The notes below the pieces were generated by a model. It had not been told where the DNA came from and made no database searches. It saw only the letters and a list, made by a program, of their open reading frames with translations. Below, one piece after another: positions 22,264 through 29,776 of a stretch of DNA of 34,502 nucleotides. The translations under genes and the position numbers were made by a program. The DNA is from a virus, in the IMG/VR virus record IMGVR_UViG_3300042261_002398, positions 1 through 34,502 of that record, one strand, 5' to 3'. Within the stretch, counting starts at the first letter, position 1. Each line of letters starts with the position of its first letter.

Positions 22264-23837
22264 CAAACCTCATCACCGTCTCCCGCACCCCGCGCCTTAA
22301 ACATCGCCGTCGCCAGCCCCAGCGTCAGCTCGCTCAAATCCGCCAGAGCAACAATCTCCGGGAGGCGGCTCTTAAACTCTTCGGCAGTTTCGCATTCGTC
22401 AGCCAGCTGCTGCAGCGCATCAGCCAGCGGCCTCATCGCCGGTTCCCAGCCGTCGAGCGCAAACTGTTCAAGATCGTCAACGATATCTTCCGGATCACCG
22501 GCCGCGTTCAGCGCCGTCTTTGCAATTTTCAATCTGCGATCTGAAATCCGCGCATTCTGCGCGGATGCCGGAGCCGCCGGACCCGAAGAGGCACCGCCAG
22601 GAGACATCAACACCTCGGCACCTTCCTCGGGATCCGGCAGCCCGGCCATATCACGAATTACAGATTGTTCAACGCGCAGTCCCATCGGAACTGTCTTCGC
22701 TAGGAACTCGCCCAGCGCAGGCAGATCGGCCGGTTCTTTAAACTGCCATTTGATCGTCGGGTATTTTTTCTGCGGGCCGAAGTTCAGATCGATAAACGGC
22801 CGCACCAGATAGGCATTGAGCGTGGCGGCGAGCTTCTTGGCGTCTTTGCGCAAAATATCGCGACGCACATCGGCCTGCTCCTGATCGTTGCCCAGCTTGC
22901 CGGGCGTACCGCCCGTGCTGGCCGTCTGTCCAAGAATAGCCCGGCTGGTCTGGTCGTTCATCCACTCGGCCGTGGCCTTAAACAGCAGGTGTCCGCCTGC
23001 ACCGCCGCTCGATTCCTTGAAATCAATGTTCATCGAATCGGGAATGATGGCGGCCGCGTCGGCCCCGATATTAATCACTGCGCGTTTCAGGATCGCCTTG
23101 TCGGCCGCTGTGGCCGATACGCCGTATTTCCCGAGCCGGTAGGGCTGACCGTAAACCTCAACAAACCGCATCCAGTCTTTAAGCGTATAGTTCAGGCACA
23201 TGTGCGAGACGGCGGCAATGCGTCCCAGCCCGCCGGACACAGGAAAGCCGGTTTTAAGGCGCGGGTAGTGGATAATCCACTTATACGGGACCAGCGCAAG
23301 CCCTTCGCGCACGTCGCGATCGCGCAGGCGCAGCTCCAGAGTCTTTTTATCAAAAAGGAACCAGCGCTGATCGACCGGCTTGTATCGGCGAGGCCACCAA
23401 ATGGCCGGATCGTCTGTGTTCCATAAAATCTCATTAACCGAAAACCCTTTGCCGAGCGCATCCATCAGATCGTCCAGCAGGTCATCGAACTCTGGGCGGC
23501 GCAGCAGTTCGCGCACGGCATCGGCCTGTTCGACAGCGGCCGCGTCGTCGCCTGCCGACTCAACCACTGGCTCGCGGCCGGTAAGCGCATTCTTGCGGGT
23601 GCCCAGCACGGAAAAATAGTGGGGATTGCGTTCCTCCATTTCATCGGCCAGCGTAATGAAATTCTGTATCTCGCCTTCGCGCAGTTCAGCCAGCGTGGTT
23701 GCCAGACGGCTCGGCGTCAGACTGGTTGCCTGACTGTCATACCAGATATCGCGCACGCCGCTGACGGGCGAAGCAATTTCCTGCACCAGCTCCTTAACCT
23801 TGATCGGCCTACCGAATTGATCAACCAGTTCACTCAT
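22263..23837 (-). CDS. Portal protein (Mu gp29, DUF935)
   Basis: 524 residues. Recognisable DUF935 blocks: LREGEIQNFITLADEMEERNPHYFSVLGTRKNAL (core DEMEERNPHYFSVLGTRK), GFSVNEILWNTDD, W..RRYKPVDQRWF, GLGRIAAVSHMCLNYTLKDWMRFVEVYGQPYRLGKYG (core DWMRFVEVYGQPYRLGKY) and ILGQTASTGG. It forms the ring through which DNA enters and leaves the head. ATGA overlap with the terminase gene upstream. C-terminal region is alanine-rich and variable, as usual. Confidence 0.95.
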   Translation of the reverse strand: MSELVDQFGRPIKVKELVQEIASPVSGVRDIWYDSQATSLTPSRLATTLAELREGEIQNFITLADEMEERNPHYFSVLGTRKNALTGREPVVESAGDDAAAVEQADAVRELLRRPEFDDLLDDLMDALGKGFSVNEILWNTDDPAIWWPRRYKPVDQRWFLFDKKTLELRLRDRDVREGLALVPYKWIIHYPRLKTGFPVSGGLGRIAAVSHMCLNYTLKDWMRFVEVYGQPYRLGKYGVSATAADKAILKRAVINIGADAAAIIPDSMNIDFKESSGGAGGHLLFKATAEWMNDQTSRAILGQTASTGGTPGKLGNDQEQADVRRDILRKDAKKLAATLNAYLVRPFIDLNFGPQKKYPTIKWQFKEPADLPALGEFLAKTVPMGLRVEQSVIRDMAGLPDPEEGAEVLMSPGGASSGPAAPASAQNARISDRRLKIAKTALNAAGDPEDIVDDLEQFALDGWEPAMRPLADALQQLADECETAEEFKSRLPEIVALADLSELTLGLATAMFKARGAGDGDEV

Positions 23838-25285
23838 AGCCCAAACCTTTCAGTCCTGAAATCATCGGCCTGTTCATCCGCGCGGTTCCTCCATCCTCCG
23901 GAGCACTCCACTTTGACGGCTTCGTATTCGTAAATTGCAACCGGCCAATCCGCCGCCGTGACGGCGAGGAAGATTGCCCAGGCTTCGTCGGCATGACCGG
24001 CGGCGTCGCTGGTGGCCATAAAGCGCGGCTGGTTGTTTTGGCCTGGAACGCTCTGCAGTTTATGCAGCGAGTCGCGCAGCGCCGTATCCGGCGGGATCCT
24101 GATCTTGCGATCCTGAAACGCCTGCTTTCCGGCGTTGGCCATCAGCAGCCGGTTGCCCGGCGTGAAGATCACGCCCTCGACGCGGCTTTCGCCATAGCGC
24201 CGCTTGGCGTCTTCAACCGGTTTCTCGCCCATACCCGTCTGGTCCATGCGGCCGCGCGCGATGCGGTACCGCAGGAATACGCGCTCCATCTCCGCATCAT
24301 GCTCGGTAAACTTTTTCTTTTTCAGCCGGATCAGCTCGCGGCACCACAACACATCACCGACCTCTTCAAAAACGGGCAGCACCCACAAGTCATGCCGCAG
24401 GCCGATATCGTTGCCGAAGAAGCAGGGGCCGCCCTTATACAACTCCGGACGTCCGGCCTCCGGATCCTCACACGATGAAATCAGTTCATAGGTCAGCCAT
24501 GCCGTCGCGCCATCGACCGGCTCGCACATATATTCCTGCATCCACGTCGCTTCGTCGCCGCAGGCGTCGCGTTCTTCCTGCAGCCAGGCTTCCCGTTCGG
24601 CGGCCGTCAGCACGCGCCCGAGAATCTTATCGGCCAGCCCCTGGGCGACGGCGTCTTCGATCGTTGTGGTGTGCAGACTCCAGGCGTTCGCCTTTTGCAC
24701 GCCACTCGCCACTCTCCACTGGCCACCCACAAGCTCCTTACCTTTCTTCGCATCGGCCACCATGCGGGAGTAACGGTTGCCTTTACCATTATAGGTGGAT
24801 ATCACGCGCACCGGGTAGCCCCACGTCACAATCGGCTTGGCCGCTTTCCACATCGCGTCCTGCTGCTCGTGGAAGGCGAACTCGTCGAGCACCAGCTTCC
24901 CGCCTTTGGATCGGAATGCCTTCGGGTTGCTAGTCAGCGCCACAATGCGCTTGCCGGTTGAAAAAGTAACCGACAGCGCCTTGATATCATGCTCGCTGTC
25001 GATCACCACTTCACCGACATATTCACAGGCCACATTCAGCGCTTCGGCCCATTTTTGAACATAGAGAATGTATTCTGTGGCGGCAGACGCATCTGCCGAG
25101 CTGAAAAAAACATCCATCGGCTTGTCGGCATTAGACGCATCCTCCACGTCCTCATAAGCCTGAACATAGCTCATCCCGCCGCGCCGGGTCTTTTCCCAGA
25201 TTTTAAAACGGGATTTATCCTGCAACCAGCGCACCTGATACGGCAGCAGGTATCCGGTCGCTTTAGTTTTTTCTGCACCCTTCAT
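23834..25285 (-). CDS. Terminase large subunit (Mu gp28 family)
   Basis: 483 residues. ATPase part: EKTRRGGMSY at 31-40 (Walker A-like loop with R in place of the usual GK(S/T)) and GGKLVLDEFAF with Asp134-Glu135 (Walker B). Nuclease part: Asp293 in GNDIG, Asp348 in RMDQTGMGEKPVED and Asp433 in GHADEAW. This cuts and pumps phage DNA. Odd feature: residues about 186-197 (VGGQWRVASGVQ) are encoded by a heptamer array lying between KKGKEL and KANAWSLH; it stays in frame and probably sits in a surface loop. Confidence 0.94.
   Translation of the reverse strand: MKGAEKTKATGYLLPYQVRWLQDKSRFKIWEKTRRGGMSYVQAYEDVEDASNADKPMDVFFSSADASAATEYILYVQKWAEALNVACEYVGEVVIDSEHDIKALSVTFSTGKRIVALTSNPKAFRSKGGKLVLDEFAFHEQQDAMWKAAKPIVTWGYPVRVISTYNGKGNRYSRMVADAKKGKELVGGQWRVASGVQKANAWSLHTTTIEDAVAQGLADKILGRVLTAAEREAWLQEERDACGDEATWMQEYMCEPVDGATAWLTYELISSCEDPEAGRPELYKGGPCFFGNDIGLRHDLWVLPVFEEVGDVLWCRELIRLKKKKFTEHDAEMERVFLRYRIARGRMDQTGMGEKPVEDAKRRYGESRVEGVIFTPGNRLLMANAGKQAFQDRKIRIPPDTALRDSLHKLQSVPGQNNQPRFMATSDAAGHADEAWAIFLAVTAADWPVAIYEYEAVKVECSGGWRNRADEQADDFRTERFGL
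24701..24728 (-). repeat. Heptamer array within the terminase gene
   Basis: GCCACTC GCCACTC TCCACTG GCCACCC on the + strand, four units of 7 bp, 28 bp in all. It belongs to a different heptamer family from AAAGCCT. Confidence 0.7.
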
Positions 25286-25809
25286 TACTGAAGTATCCCG
25301 AGGATTTCCTTGCGGAAGGCGGCGATGGTTTCAGAACTGACCCCGGCTTTTGATGCGCGCTTTTCAACCGAGGCGGCTACCGCCGCGACCTTTGATTTGA
25401 CTTCCGCCATCCATTTCTTCTGGTTCACTCCGGCGCGGCTCAGCCGCGAGATAGCCAGCGACAGTTCGCCGGGTTCCATCTCATGAAGTTTCGACCAGTC
25501 ATAGCCCGGCAGCGAATCAAGCAACTGCGCCTGCATCGATCGCAGGGCTGCGTCGCCGATCGCATTGGCGTCGTCGCCGATCTCGGCCGTCAGGATCTGC
25601 GCCATATCCGTGATGCGTTTGATGTTCTCGCAATGGTCCTTGAATTCCTTGCCGAAGCGCGCGACGGCACTGCGAGAAATCTCCAGCCCGCGTTCGGACA
25701 GCGCCGCGACTAGACCGTCGTAATCCGCAAAATTTCGCTCAAGCAGCTGTTTCTCAAGCCACTCGCGGTCATCTTTCGGCAGCGTCTTCACAGTCGATGG
25801 TGTCGGCAT
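25285..25809 (-). CDS. Terminase small subunit-type protein (Mu gp27, DUF3486)
   Basis: 174 residues. Blocks: STVKTLPKDDREWLEKQLLERNFADYDGLVAAL (core LPKDDREWLEKQLLERNF), LEISRSAVARFGKEF, an HTH-like section for DNA recognition, and a helical second half (LSLAISRLSRAGVNQKKW). DUF3486 occupies the small terminase position in Mu-like phages, recognising phage DNA for packaging. The stop overlaps the terminase large start. Confidence 0.9.
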   Translation of the reverse strand: MPTPSTVKTLPKDDREWLEKQLLERNFADYDGLVAALSERGLEISRSAVARFGKEFKDHCENIKRITDMAQILTAEIGDDANAIGDAALRSMQAQLLDSLPGYDWSKLHEMEPGELSLAISRLSRAGVNQKKWMAEVKSKVAAVAASVEKRASKAGVSSETIAAFRKEILGILQ

Positions 25810-25832
25810 ACAGTGGTTCCATTAAAGCCTTC

Positions 25833-26111
25833 TTAAATCAGTCTGGATTCGTCTAAATGCGCCACGCCCTTTTCCGTGATCAGGAAAACCTCGACGGCTT
25901 TACTGATCTCCTTGTCGGCGCGCTCTACCATCTGGTGCGCTTCGAGGTAGCGCATCTGCTTGAGCAACTCTTCTTTTTCCAGCGTCTGGAACCCGGCGAG
26001 CTTTACGCCGACATGAATCGGTTCAACCCGCAACCCGGTCGCCCGTGCCGCATACAGCTGTATCAGTACTGCGGTGCGCAGTAACTCTTTGGATTCTTCT
26101 GTCAGTGCCAT
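25833..26111 (-). CDS. Winged-helix-like small protein (Mu gp26 position)
   Basis: 92 residues. Helix-rich N-terminal half (LLRTAVLIQLYAARATGLRVE) and a likely wing: LLKQMRYLEAHQMVERA then VFLITEKGVAHLDESRLI. It resembles the small winged-helix proteins coded between gp25 and gp27 in Mu-like phages. DNA binding at packaging is plausible, not shown. Confidence 0.65.
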   Translation of the reverse strand: MALTEESKELLRTAVLIQLYAARATGLRVEPIHVGVKLAGFQTLEKEELLKQMRYLEAHQMVERADKEISKAVEVFLITEKGVAHLDESRLI

Positions 26112-26130
26112 GATGTCTCCTTCTTTAAAA

Positions 26131-26523
26131 TTAACGGCGCAGGAGCGTGTCGATCTTCTGATCCATCTGAATCTGCCGCTGGTTTATCATGTCGGTTTTC
26201 ACCTCCAGCGCCGCCGTCTGCTCTCCCAGCTCGCGCATACCCTCATCCATATCGGAGCGTAATTTTTCAATCAGGCCGTATAGCTTGGCGCGACTCTCGC
26301 TGCTACCCTTATCCCGTCGCAAATTATCTGCGTCATTCTGAGCCCGGTATGTGCTGCACCGCTGCTGGCAGGCCGTCGCATCCAGCTTGCTCTCAAACTC
26401 CCGTTCCGCCGGAGGGCTCCTGCGCAGGCTCTTCACAATCTGGATCACCAACCAGATCACCCCCAGTAGCCACACCATATTCTGAAGCCACGGATCCAGA
26501 CCCACCGCAACACCCGCATCCAT
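26131..26523 (-). CDS. Membrane-anchored coiled-coil protein (Mu gp25 / DUF2730-like)
   Basis: 130 residues. One membrane helix near the start (MVWLLGVIWLVIQIVKSL, residues 16-33), then a long charged coiled coil to the end (AKLYGLIEKLRSDMDEGMRELGE, core; MDQKIDTLLRR). DUF2730-type proteins in Mu-like phages have this build and place. An inner-membrane spanin role is possible because it follows the holin-like gene. RBS AAGGGG lies within the preceding stop region. Confidence 0.65.
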   Translation of the reverse strand: MDAGVAVGLDPWLQNMVWLLGVIWLVIQIVKSLRRSPPAEREFESKLDATACQQRCSTYRAQNDADNLRRDKGSSESRAKLYGLIEKLRSDMDEGMRELGEQTAALEVKTDMINQRQIQMDQKIDTLLRR

Positions 26524-26526
26524 GCT

Positions 26527-27000
26527 TTACCCCTTCATCCGTTTAAACTTCTCAAGACTCCGTCCTGCCACATACAGTCCGAGCAACGAAAAATAGCCAA
26601 TCAGCAGCGTGCTATCAAAAAATCGCTCCCGGCCCAACATGTGCCACACTTGATCCACCACCAGCATCACCGTCATTGCATACGCCGCCGTTGGCCGGAC
26701 GCGCTTCGTAAACAGGTCGTCTTCGTCGGTCTGGGCCTGATGAATCTTCGCCAGCGCCAGCTGGCCATCCGCCTCCGCACGGGCTTCGGCTGCCAGACGC
26801 TTTTGGGTTTCGGACTGCACCTGCCATTCCAGCTTTTCAATTTCAAACGCAACCCGCTCATTGGCCAACTCAGCCAGCACCGTCGTATTGCTTAGCGTGG
26901 CCCGTTCTTCCGGGGTAAACCTCTCATCATCCAGCAGCTTAACGACCGGCTCAATCGCTCGAGAAAACAGCCCGACAATCGCTCCGAAAACCGCACTCAT
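26527..27000 (-). CDS. Holin-like protein (3TM holin family)
   Basis: 157 residues. N-terminal amphipathic segment (MSAVFGAIVGLFSRAI), a charged helical middle (EKLEWQVQSETQKRLAAEARAEAD), then VRPTAAYAMTVMLVVDQVWHM and STLLIGYFSLLGLYVAGRSLE as two or three membrane helices. The motif KRVRPTAAY corresponds to the RP...Y region of the 3TM holin family used for phage or gene-transfer-agent release. It should make inner-membrane lesions at lysis. No endolysin gene is next to it. Confidence 0.75.
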   Translation of the reverse strand: MSAVFGAIVGLFSRAIEPVVKLLDDERFTPEERATLSNTTVLAELANERVAFEIEKLEWQVQSETQKRLAAEARAEADGQLALAKIHQAQTDEDDLFTKRVRPTAAYAMTVMLVVDQVWHMLGRERFFDSTLLIGYFSLLGLYVAGRSLEKFKRMKG

Positions 27001-27095
27001 CAGTAGCCGACCTTACTGCACAGCTCGGGGTGCTTTCGGTAAAAGTAAAAGGTGGCTCGCATCAACCCAGTCATACATCTCCTCGCACGCTTCAT
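27000..27095 (-). CDS. Possible 31-residue peptide before the holin
   Basis: MKRARRCMTGLMRATFYFYR… ends CSKVGY and its stop overlaps the holin ATG (TGATG). It begins directly after the stop of the 18-codon frame. An inner ATG has GAGGAG before it (24 residues). No family recognised; coupling geometry is the main support. Confidence 0.35.
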   Translation of the reverse strand: MKRARRCMTGLMRATFYFYRKHPELCSKVGY

Positions 27096-27152
27096 CTATT
27101 GTTGATCAAGCCTACGTTGACTGCGCTGATCTTTCCGTCTACGTAAAAACAT
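27096..27152 (-). CDS. Possible 18-residue basic peptide
   Basis: ATG preceded by GGGAG; product MFLRRRKDQRSQRRLDQQ, very basic. The stop TAG is followed at once by the ATG of the next small frame. It may be a leader peptide. Low confidence because of size. Confidence 0.25.
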   Translation of the reverse strand: MFLRRRKDQRSQRRLDQQ

Positions 27153-27210
27153 GGGGTCTCCCGTTATCGGGCAGTTTCAGGCCCGCCCCGTTGTGTCGGT
27201 TTTGTCCCGT

Positions 27211-27576
27211 CTAACTATTCGCCCGGAACGCCTTCACCACGTCAACAATCGCGACAACTTCGATCGACAGATTGACGGCCACCGCAAAAAGCTTCTCAAC
27301 TCGATCTTCAATCTGATCGTTCGGTAAATCGAACTTACCGGCGAAGTGCGCGATGATTTCTTCGCGCTCGGCGGCGTCGAGGTCTTTCAGTTCGCCCGGC
27401 AGATCCGGAGCCGCCTTGATCGCGGCGATCGCGCCGGGAATGTGTTTGCTAAACGAAAGCCCTTCGCTGATGGAAAGTTTCTTGTCGTCGAGTGCGGCGG
27501 CAATATCTGTTCCGATGTCGAGAATCGTGTCCATCACGATGATAATGCTCCTAACGCCATTCGGATCTGTGCTCAT
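27211..27576 (-). CDS. Helical protein opening the late operon
   Basis: 121 residues from ATG (MSTDPNGVRSIIIV) behind AAAGGAGA; the longer frame would run through the leader hairpins into the terminator. Mostly alpha-helical: MDTILDIGTDIAAALDDKK, the block GAIAAIKAAPDLPGELKDLD, and a last amphipathic helix (AVAVNLSIEVVAIVDVVKA). Similar helical proteins of unknown role sit near lysis or head genes in other phages. No membrane helix or catalytic residues. As first late gene behind a structured leader it could be the point of translation control. Confidence 0.65.
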   Translation of the reverse strand: MSTDPNGVRSIIIVMDTILDIGTDIAAALDDKKLSISEGLSFSKHIPGAIAAIKAAPDLPGELKDLDAAEREEIIAHFAGKFDLPNDQIEDRVEKLFAVAVNLSIEVVAIVDVVKAFRANS

Positions 27577-27580
27577 ACCG

Positions 27581-27649
27581 GGGTCTCCTTTTGGTTTTAA
27601 AACCGGGAGACCCGCCCGCGCGGCTTGCGCGTTGTCGTGGCGGGCTCCC
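27581..27649 (-). promoter_or_regulatory. Late-operon leader with two mutually exclusive hairpins
   Basis: On the minus strand GGGAGCCCGCC (27649-27639) can pair with GGCGGGTCTCCC (27616-27605), 11 bp with one bulged base and an inner CGCGC/GCGCG stem. GGGTCTCC (27613-27606) can instead pair with GGAGACCC (27588-27581), which contains the Shine-Dalgarno of the next gene. The shared segment means only one can form. Between the second pair lies the palindrome GGTTTTAAAACC. The pattern fits an on/off translation switch or an attenuation leader. No ligand class was recognised. Confidence 0.6.
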
Positions 27650-27666
27650 TCAGAAGACCCAACCAT

Positions 27667-27702
27667 AAAAAAAACCGGCTCAGGATTTCACCCGAACCGG
27701 TT
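27667..27702 (-). terminator. Intrinsic terminator ending the early/middle operon
   Basis: Minus strand AACCGG … CCGGTT stem followed by eight T (with the last Ts of the stem, a longer run), 20 bases after the stop of the 55-residue gene. The upstream arm overlaps the palindrome copy at 27692. It separates early genes from the late leader. Confidence 0.8.
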
Positions 27703-27705
27703 CGC
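27692..27705. repeat. Palindrome CCGAACNNGTTCGG, imperfect copy in terminator
   Basis: CCGAACCGGTTCGC, one mismatch from the motif, followed by TCTT as in the two intergenic copies. It overlaps the 5' arm of the terminator. Confidence 0.4.
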
Positions 27706-27722
27706 TCTTCATCTGTTTGCGC

Positions 27723-27890
27723 TTATTTCGTCAGGCCGGTCAACTTCGACAAACCCCACGGAAAACGCATTTTAATTTCACGCCGGATACGTTCGCAAAT
27801 CGCAACCTTTCTTCCGTCGCACAGCAGCGTAACGCGCCCATACGGGTGGCTCAATTCTACAATGCAATCTGCTTTCTCTTCTTTCGTCAC
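27723..27890 (-). CDS. Small hypothetical protein, GTG start
   Basis: 55 residues from a GTG with AAGGAGG five bases upstream. A longer frame begins inside the preceding gene and has no such site. Sequence: VTKEEKADCIVELSHPYGRV at the start, ending MRFPWGLSKLTGLTK. Probably a small beta/alpha protein with a basic middle (RIRREIK). No family recognised. Last gene before the early terminator. Confidence 0.6.
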   Translation of the reverse strand: MTKEEKADCIVELSHPYGRVTLLCDGRKVAICERIRREIKMRFPWGLSKLTGLTK

Positions 27891-27934
27891 AGGTTCCTCC
27901 TTTCGCGCCACTAAGCGCAGCGCAGTCAGCACAA

Positions 27935-28126
27935 TCAATTCGCGGCCTGATCGCACAGCCGCCGCCATTCACGGGCCGTTTCGCGCGGATCGGTGAACTC
28001 TTTCCACGTTTCCCAATGTTCGGAACCGCCAATTAAATGCCGTTTAATCGCATACTCCCGGAAGCGGTAAACAAACCCGTCCACCGTCCGGTCCACCCAA
28101 AAGCTGTATCTATCCTTAAAACTCAT
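27935..28126 (-). CDS. Small hypothetical protein, tryptophan/arginine rich
   Basis: 63 residues, start overlapping the stop of the previous gene (TAAATG) and preceded by GGGAG. Contains YSFWVDRTVDGFVYRFREY and EHWETWKEFTDPRETAREW (separate blocks). Looks like a small soluble protein with a beta hairpin and helices. No family recognised. Small genes after the activator are common in Mu-like middle regions. Confidence 0.6.
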   Translation of the reverse strand: MSFKDRYSFWVDRTVDGFVYRFREYAIKRHLIGGSEHWETWKEFTDPRETAREWRRLCDQAAN

Positions 28127-28404
28127 TTATTTTTCTCCCGACCTGTTGAGACATTCGTTTTTTTCTCAACACATTCCGGCTCGTGAAGTGCCAGCACTTT
28201 TTCATAAGCCACCCGCGCCCGCTCAACAATCGACTCCGGAATATTCTTAATCAGCCACGGCAGATCGCGGTTAAACAGGTTCCTCTGCCGCCAATACGTT
28301 GTGGCTTGATCAAAATTGTCACGCTCCTCTTGCTTGCGCTCAGACAGCGTCTCGGCATTCGCCCGGTAATAAGACCGGTGATAATCAGTGCGCTTTTCCA
28401 TCAT
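28123..28404 (-). CDS. Hypothetical charged helical protein
   Basis: 93 residues, ATG overlapping the stop of the upstream gene. Highly charged, with many R, E and Y (DYHRSYYRANAETLSERKQ), then NLFNRDLPWLIKNIPESIVE and a helical end. No motif of known function. Overlap at both ends supports it as a gene. Confidence 0.6.
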   Translation of the reverse strand: MMEKRTDYHRSYYRANAETLSERKQEERDNFDQATTYWRQRNLFNRDLPWLIKNIPESIVERARVAYEKVLALHEPECVEKKTNVSTGREKNK

Positions 28405-28808
28405 AACCGCTCCCGTACGGACTGGCCTTGTGCCTGCCCAATCTGTTCATGCCGCACCCGCCGCTCCCGGATGGCCCTCCGGAGCATGTTTTTTGCCTGC
28501 GAATAAATCCGGCCGTTAGCCGCATCAAATTCTTCGGGCGTAGCCCGTTCGGTTAGTAGATAGCCGTCGTGCGTGCTGATGATATGGCCGTCGCTGGCGG
28601 CCGCGATGGCGCGGCAGGTGCGCGCATCCCAGCCGAACATGTATTTAAAGTCATCCGCATGAATCACCCGCCGCTCCATCAGCGCAGACTTCATCGATGA
28701 AAGCTTCAGCTCCATACTGTTTTCTAACTCCTGCGGTTTGCTAGCTGCCGCCTGTTTGTGTCCCCACTGGAATAGATCTTCACTCGGGCCGACGCTTTCA
28801 GGTTTCAT
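28401..28808 (-). CDS. Winged-helix DNA-binding-type protein
   Basis: 135 residues. The middle (LMERRVIHADDFKYMFGWDARTCRAIAAASDGHIISTHDGYLLTERAT; core MFGWDARTCRAIAAASDGHIIS and GYLLT) has the helix-turn-helix plus wing look, followed by FDAANGRIYSQAKNMLRRAIRERR, the helical tail often seen in small phage HTH proteins that act with replication or regulatory genes. GAGG precedes the ATG four bases after the activator stop. Role unknown. Confidence 0.6.
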   Translation of the reverse strand: MKPESVGPSEDLFQWGHKQAAASKPQELENSMELKLSSMKSALMERRVIHADDFKYMFGWDARTCRAIAAASDGHIISTHDGYLLTERATPEEFDAANGRIYSQAKNMLRRAIRERRVRHEQIGQAQGQSVRERL

Positions 28809-28809
28809 C

Positions 28810-29268
28810 TTAACCTCTGCCTTTCATCAGTTTTTCATAACGGCGGCGCTGGCGGCGCAGGTTTTCGCGCGCCACCATTTTTTCGACGGCACGTTCTGTC
28901 AACCCGTACTCTTTGGCCAGCAGCCGCACAACTTCACCGGCGCGGTACCGGCGGCAGACCTCGGCCTGGCGCAGAACCGTCCGGTAGTGGTGGGCGCGTG
29001 GCACCGCAATTCGTTCGCCGCCGAACAACGCGGAAATCTTGCGGGCAATCTCTAGCCCGACCGCCTGCGTGAGCACATGCGATGCATCCGGAGTTTTTGG
29101 AATCGTCACGCTCAAGCCGCCCACCTGATTGACCAGCCGCATAGCTGCTTTAAAGCCAGCCACGCGCTCGATCTCCCGCAGTACCGGCGGCAGTTCAGAA
29201 TTGCCGACCTCTGCGTTCGGCTCGGCCATTACTGGAACCTCCGCCATGAATGGAAAAAGATCAGCCAT
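28810..29268 (-). CDS. Mor/C-family transcription activator
   Basis: 152 residues from ATG (MADLFPF); a GTG 12 bases upstream is also possible. Family pattern: ELPPVLREIERVAGFKAAMRLVNQVGGLSVTIPK (core LREIERVAGFKAAMRLVNQVGG), LEIARKISALFGGERIAVPRA, and the C-terminal HTH RLLAKEYGLTERAVEKMV. In Mu, Mor turns on the middle promoter and its paralogue C the late ones. Only one member is seen here, so it may drive the late genes directly. Overlaps the end of gemA by eight bases. Confidence 0.88.
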   Translation of the reverse strand: MADLFPFMAEVPVMAEPNAEVGNSELPPVLREIERVAGFKAAMRLVNQVGGLSVTIPKTPDASHVLTQAVGLEIARKISALFGGERIAVPRAHHYRTVLRQAEVCRRYRAGEVVRLLAKEYGLTERAVEKMVARENLRRQRRRYEKLMKGRG

Positions 29269-29776
29269 GATGCACCCCACCGACCTCTGTTCTCCGTCCC
29301 CCGCGTTTTATTTGCCGCTTGGTAAGCGCGGCAATCAGTCCTCGCAGTTCATTCGGTTTCAACTGTTCTGTCCGTTTTTGTCCGTACATTCTGGCCGCCA
29401 TGCCATCGGCGTATTCCCAGCTCAGGCTCATATCGGTCAGTAGCGCAAAAACCTTCCGTAGCTGCCCCTCGCACGGCTGGCCTTCCACCCGAACAGTTCT
29501 CCGTTCCGTCCGCTTCGTCGGTTCTGTCTGTTCCGTCCGCTCCTCGTCAATAATCCGGTGCAGCCGGTTCATCAACTTAAGCCCGAACGATGCAGGGCAA
29601 TCTTTCAGGCTGGCGATGCCAACAGCCTGTTGATGTTGCTGGCGAAAATCATCCAGAGGCAGCGGGCTTGCCGTTTTCTCGTGCGCCTCCTTGACCAGCG
29701 CAAAAATCTTTCGCCGGTCGGAATCTGTGATGGTTGGTTGTGTATGTATGGTGTCTCCCTCCGGTCTAAAGCCCAA
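29261..29776 (-). CDS. gemA: GemA-like regulatory protein (DUF1018)
   Basis: About 160-171 residues. Conserved blocks: SDRRKIFALVKEAHEK, GIASLKDCP, LNRLHRIIDEE (as MNRLHRIIDEE), QLRKVFALLTDMSLSW, YADGMAARMYG and KPNELRGLIAALTKRQIK. GemA in Mu alters host gene expression and DNA supercoiling. Between its two halves is a linker of TE/TK tripeptides made by a nonamer array. There is no ATG or GTG start: the possible starts are a TTG inside the heptamer array or a rare ATA placed 8 bases after GGAGG. Confidence 0.85.
   Translation of the reverse strand: MGFRPEGDTIHTQPTITDSDRRKIFALVKEAHEKTASPLPLDDFRQQHQQAVGIASLKDCPASFGLKLMNRLHRIIDEERTEQTEPTKRTERRTVRVEGQPCEGQLRKVFALLTDMSLSWEYADGMAARMYGQKRTEQLKPNELRGLIAALTKRQIKRGGRRTEVGGVHHG
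29503..29538 (-). repeat. Nonamer array in gemA (linker)
   Basis: GTTCCGTCC GCTTCGTCG GTTCTGTCT GTTCCGTCC on the + strand, four units of 9 bp, translated as xTE-type tripeptides. Related pairs occur at 29365-29382 (gemA C-terminal part) and 33991-34008 (transposase). Confidence 0.65.
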
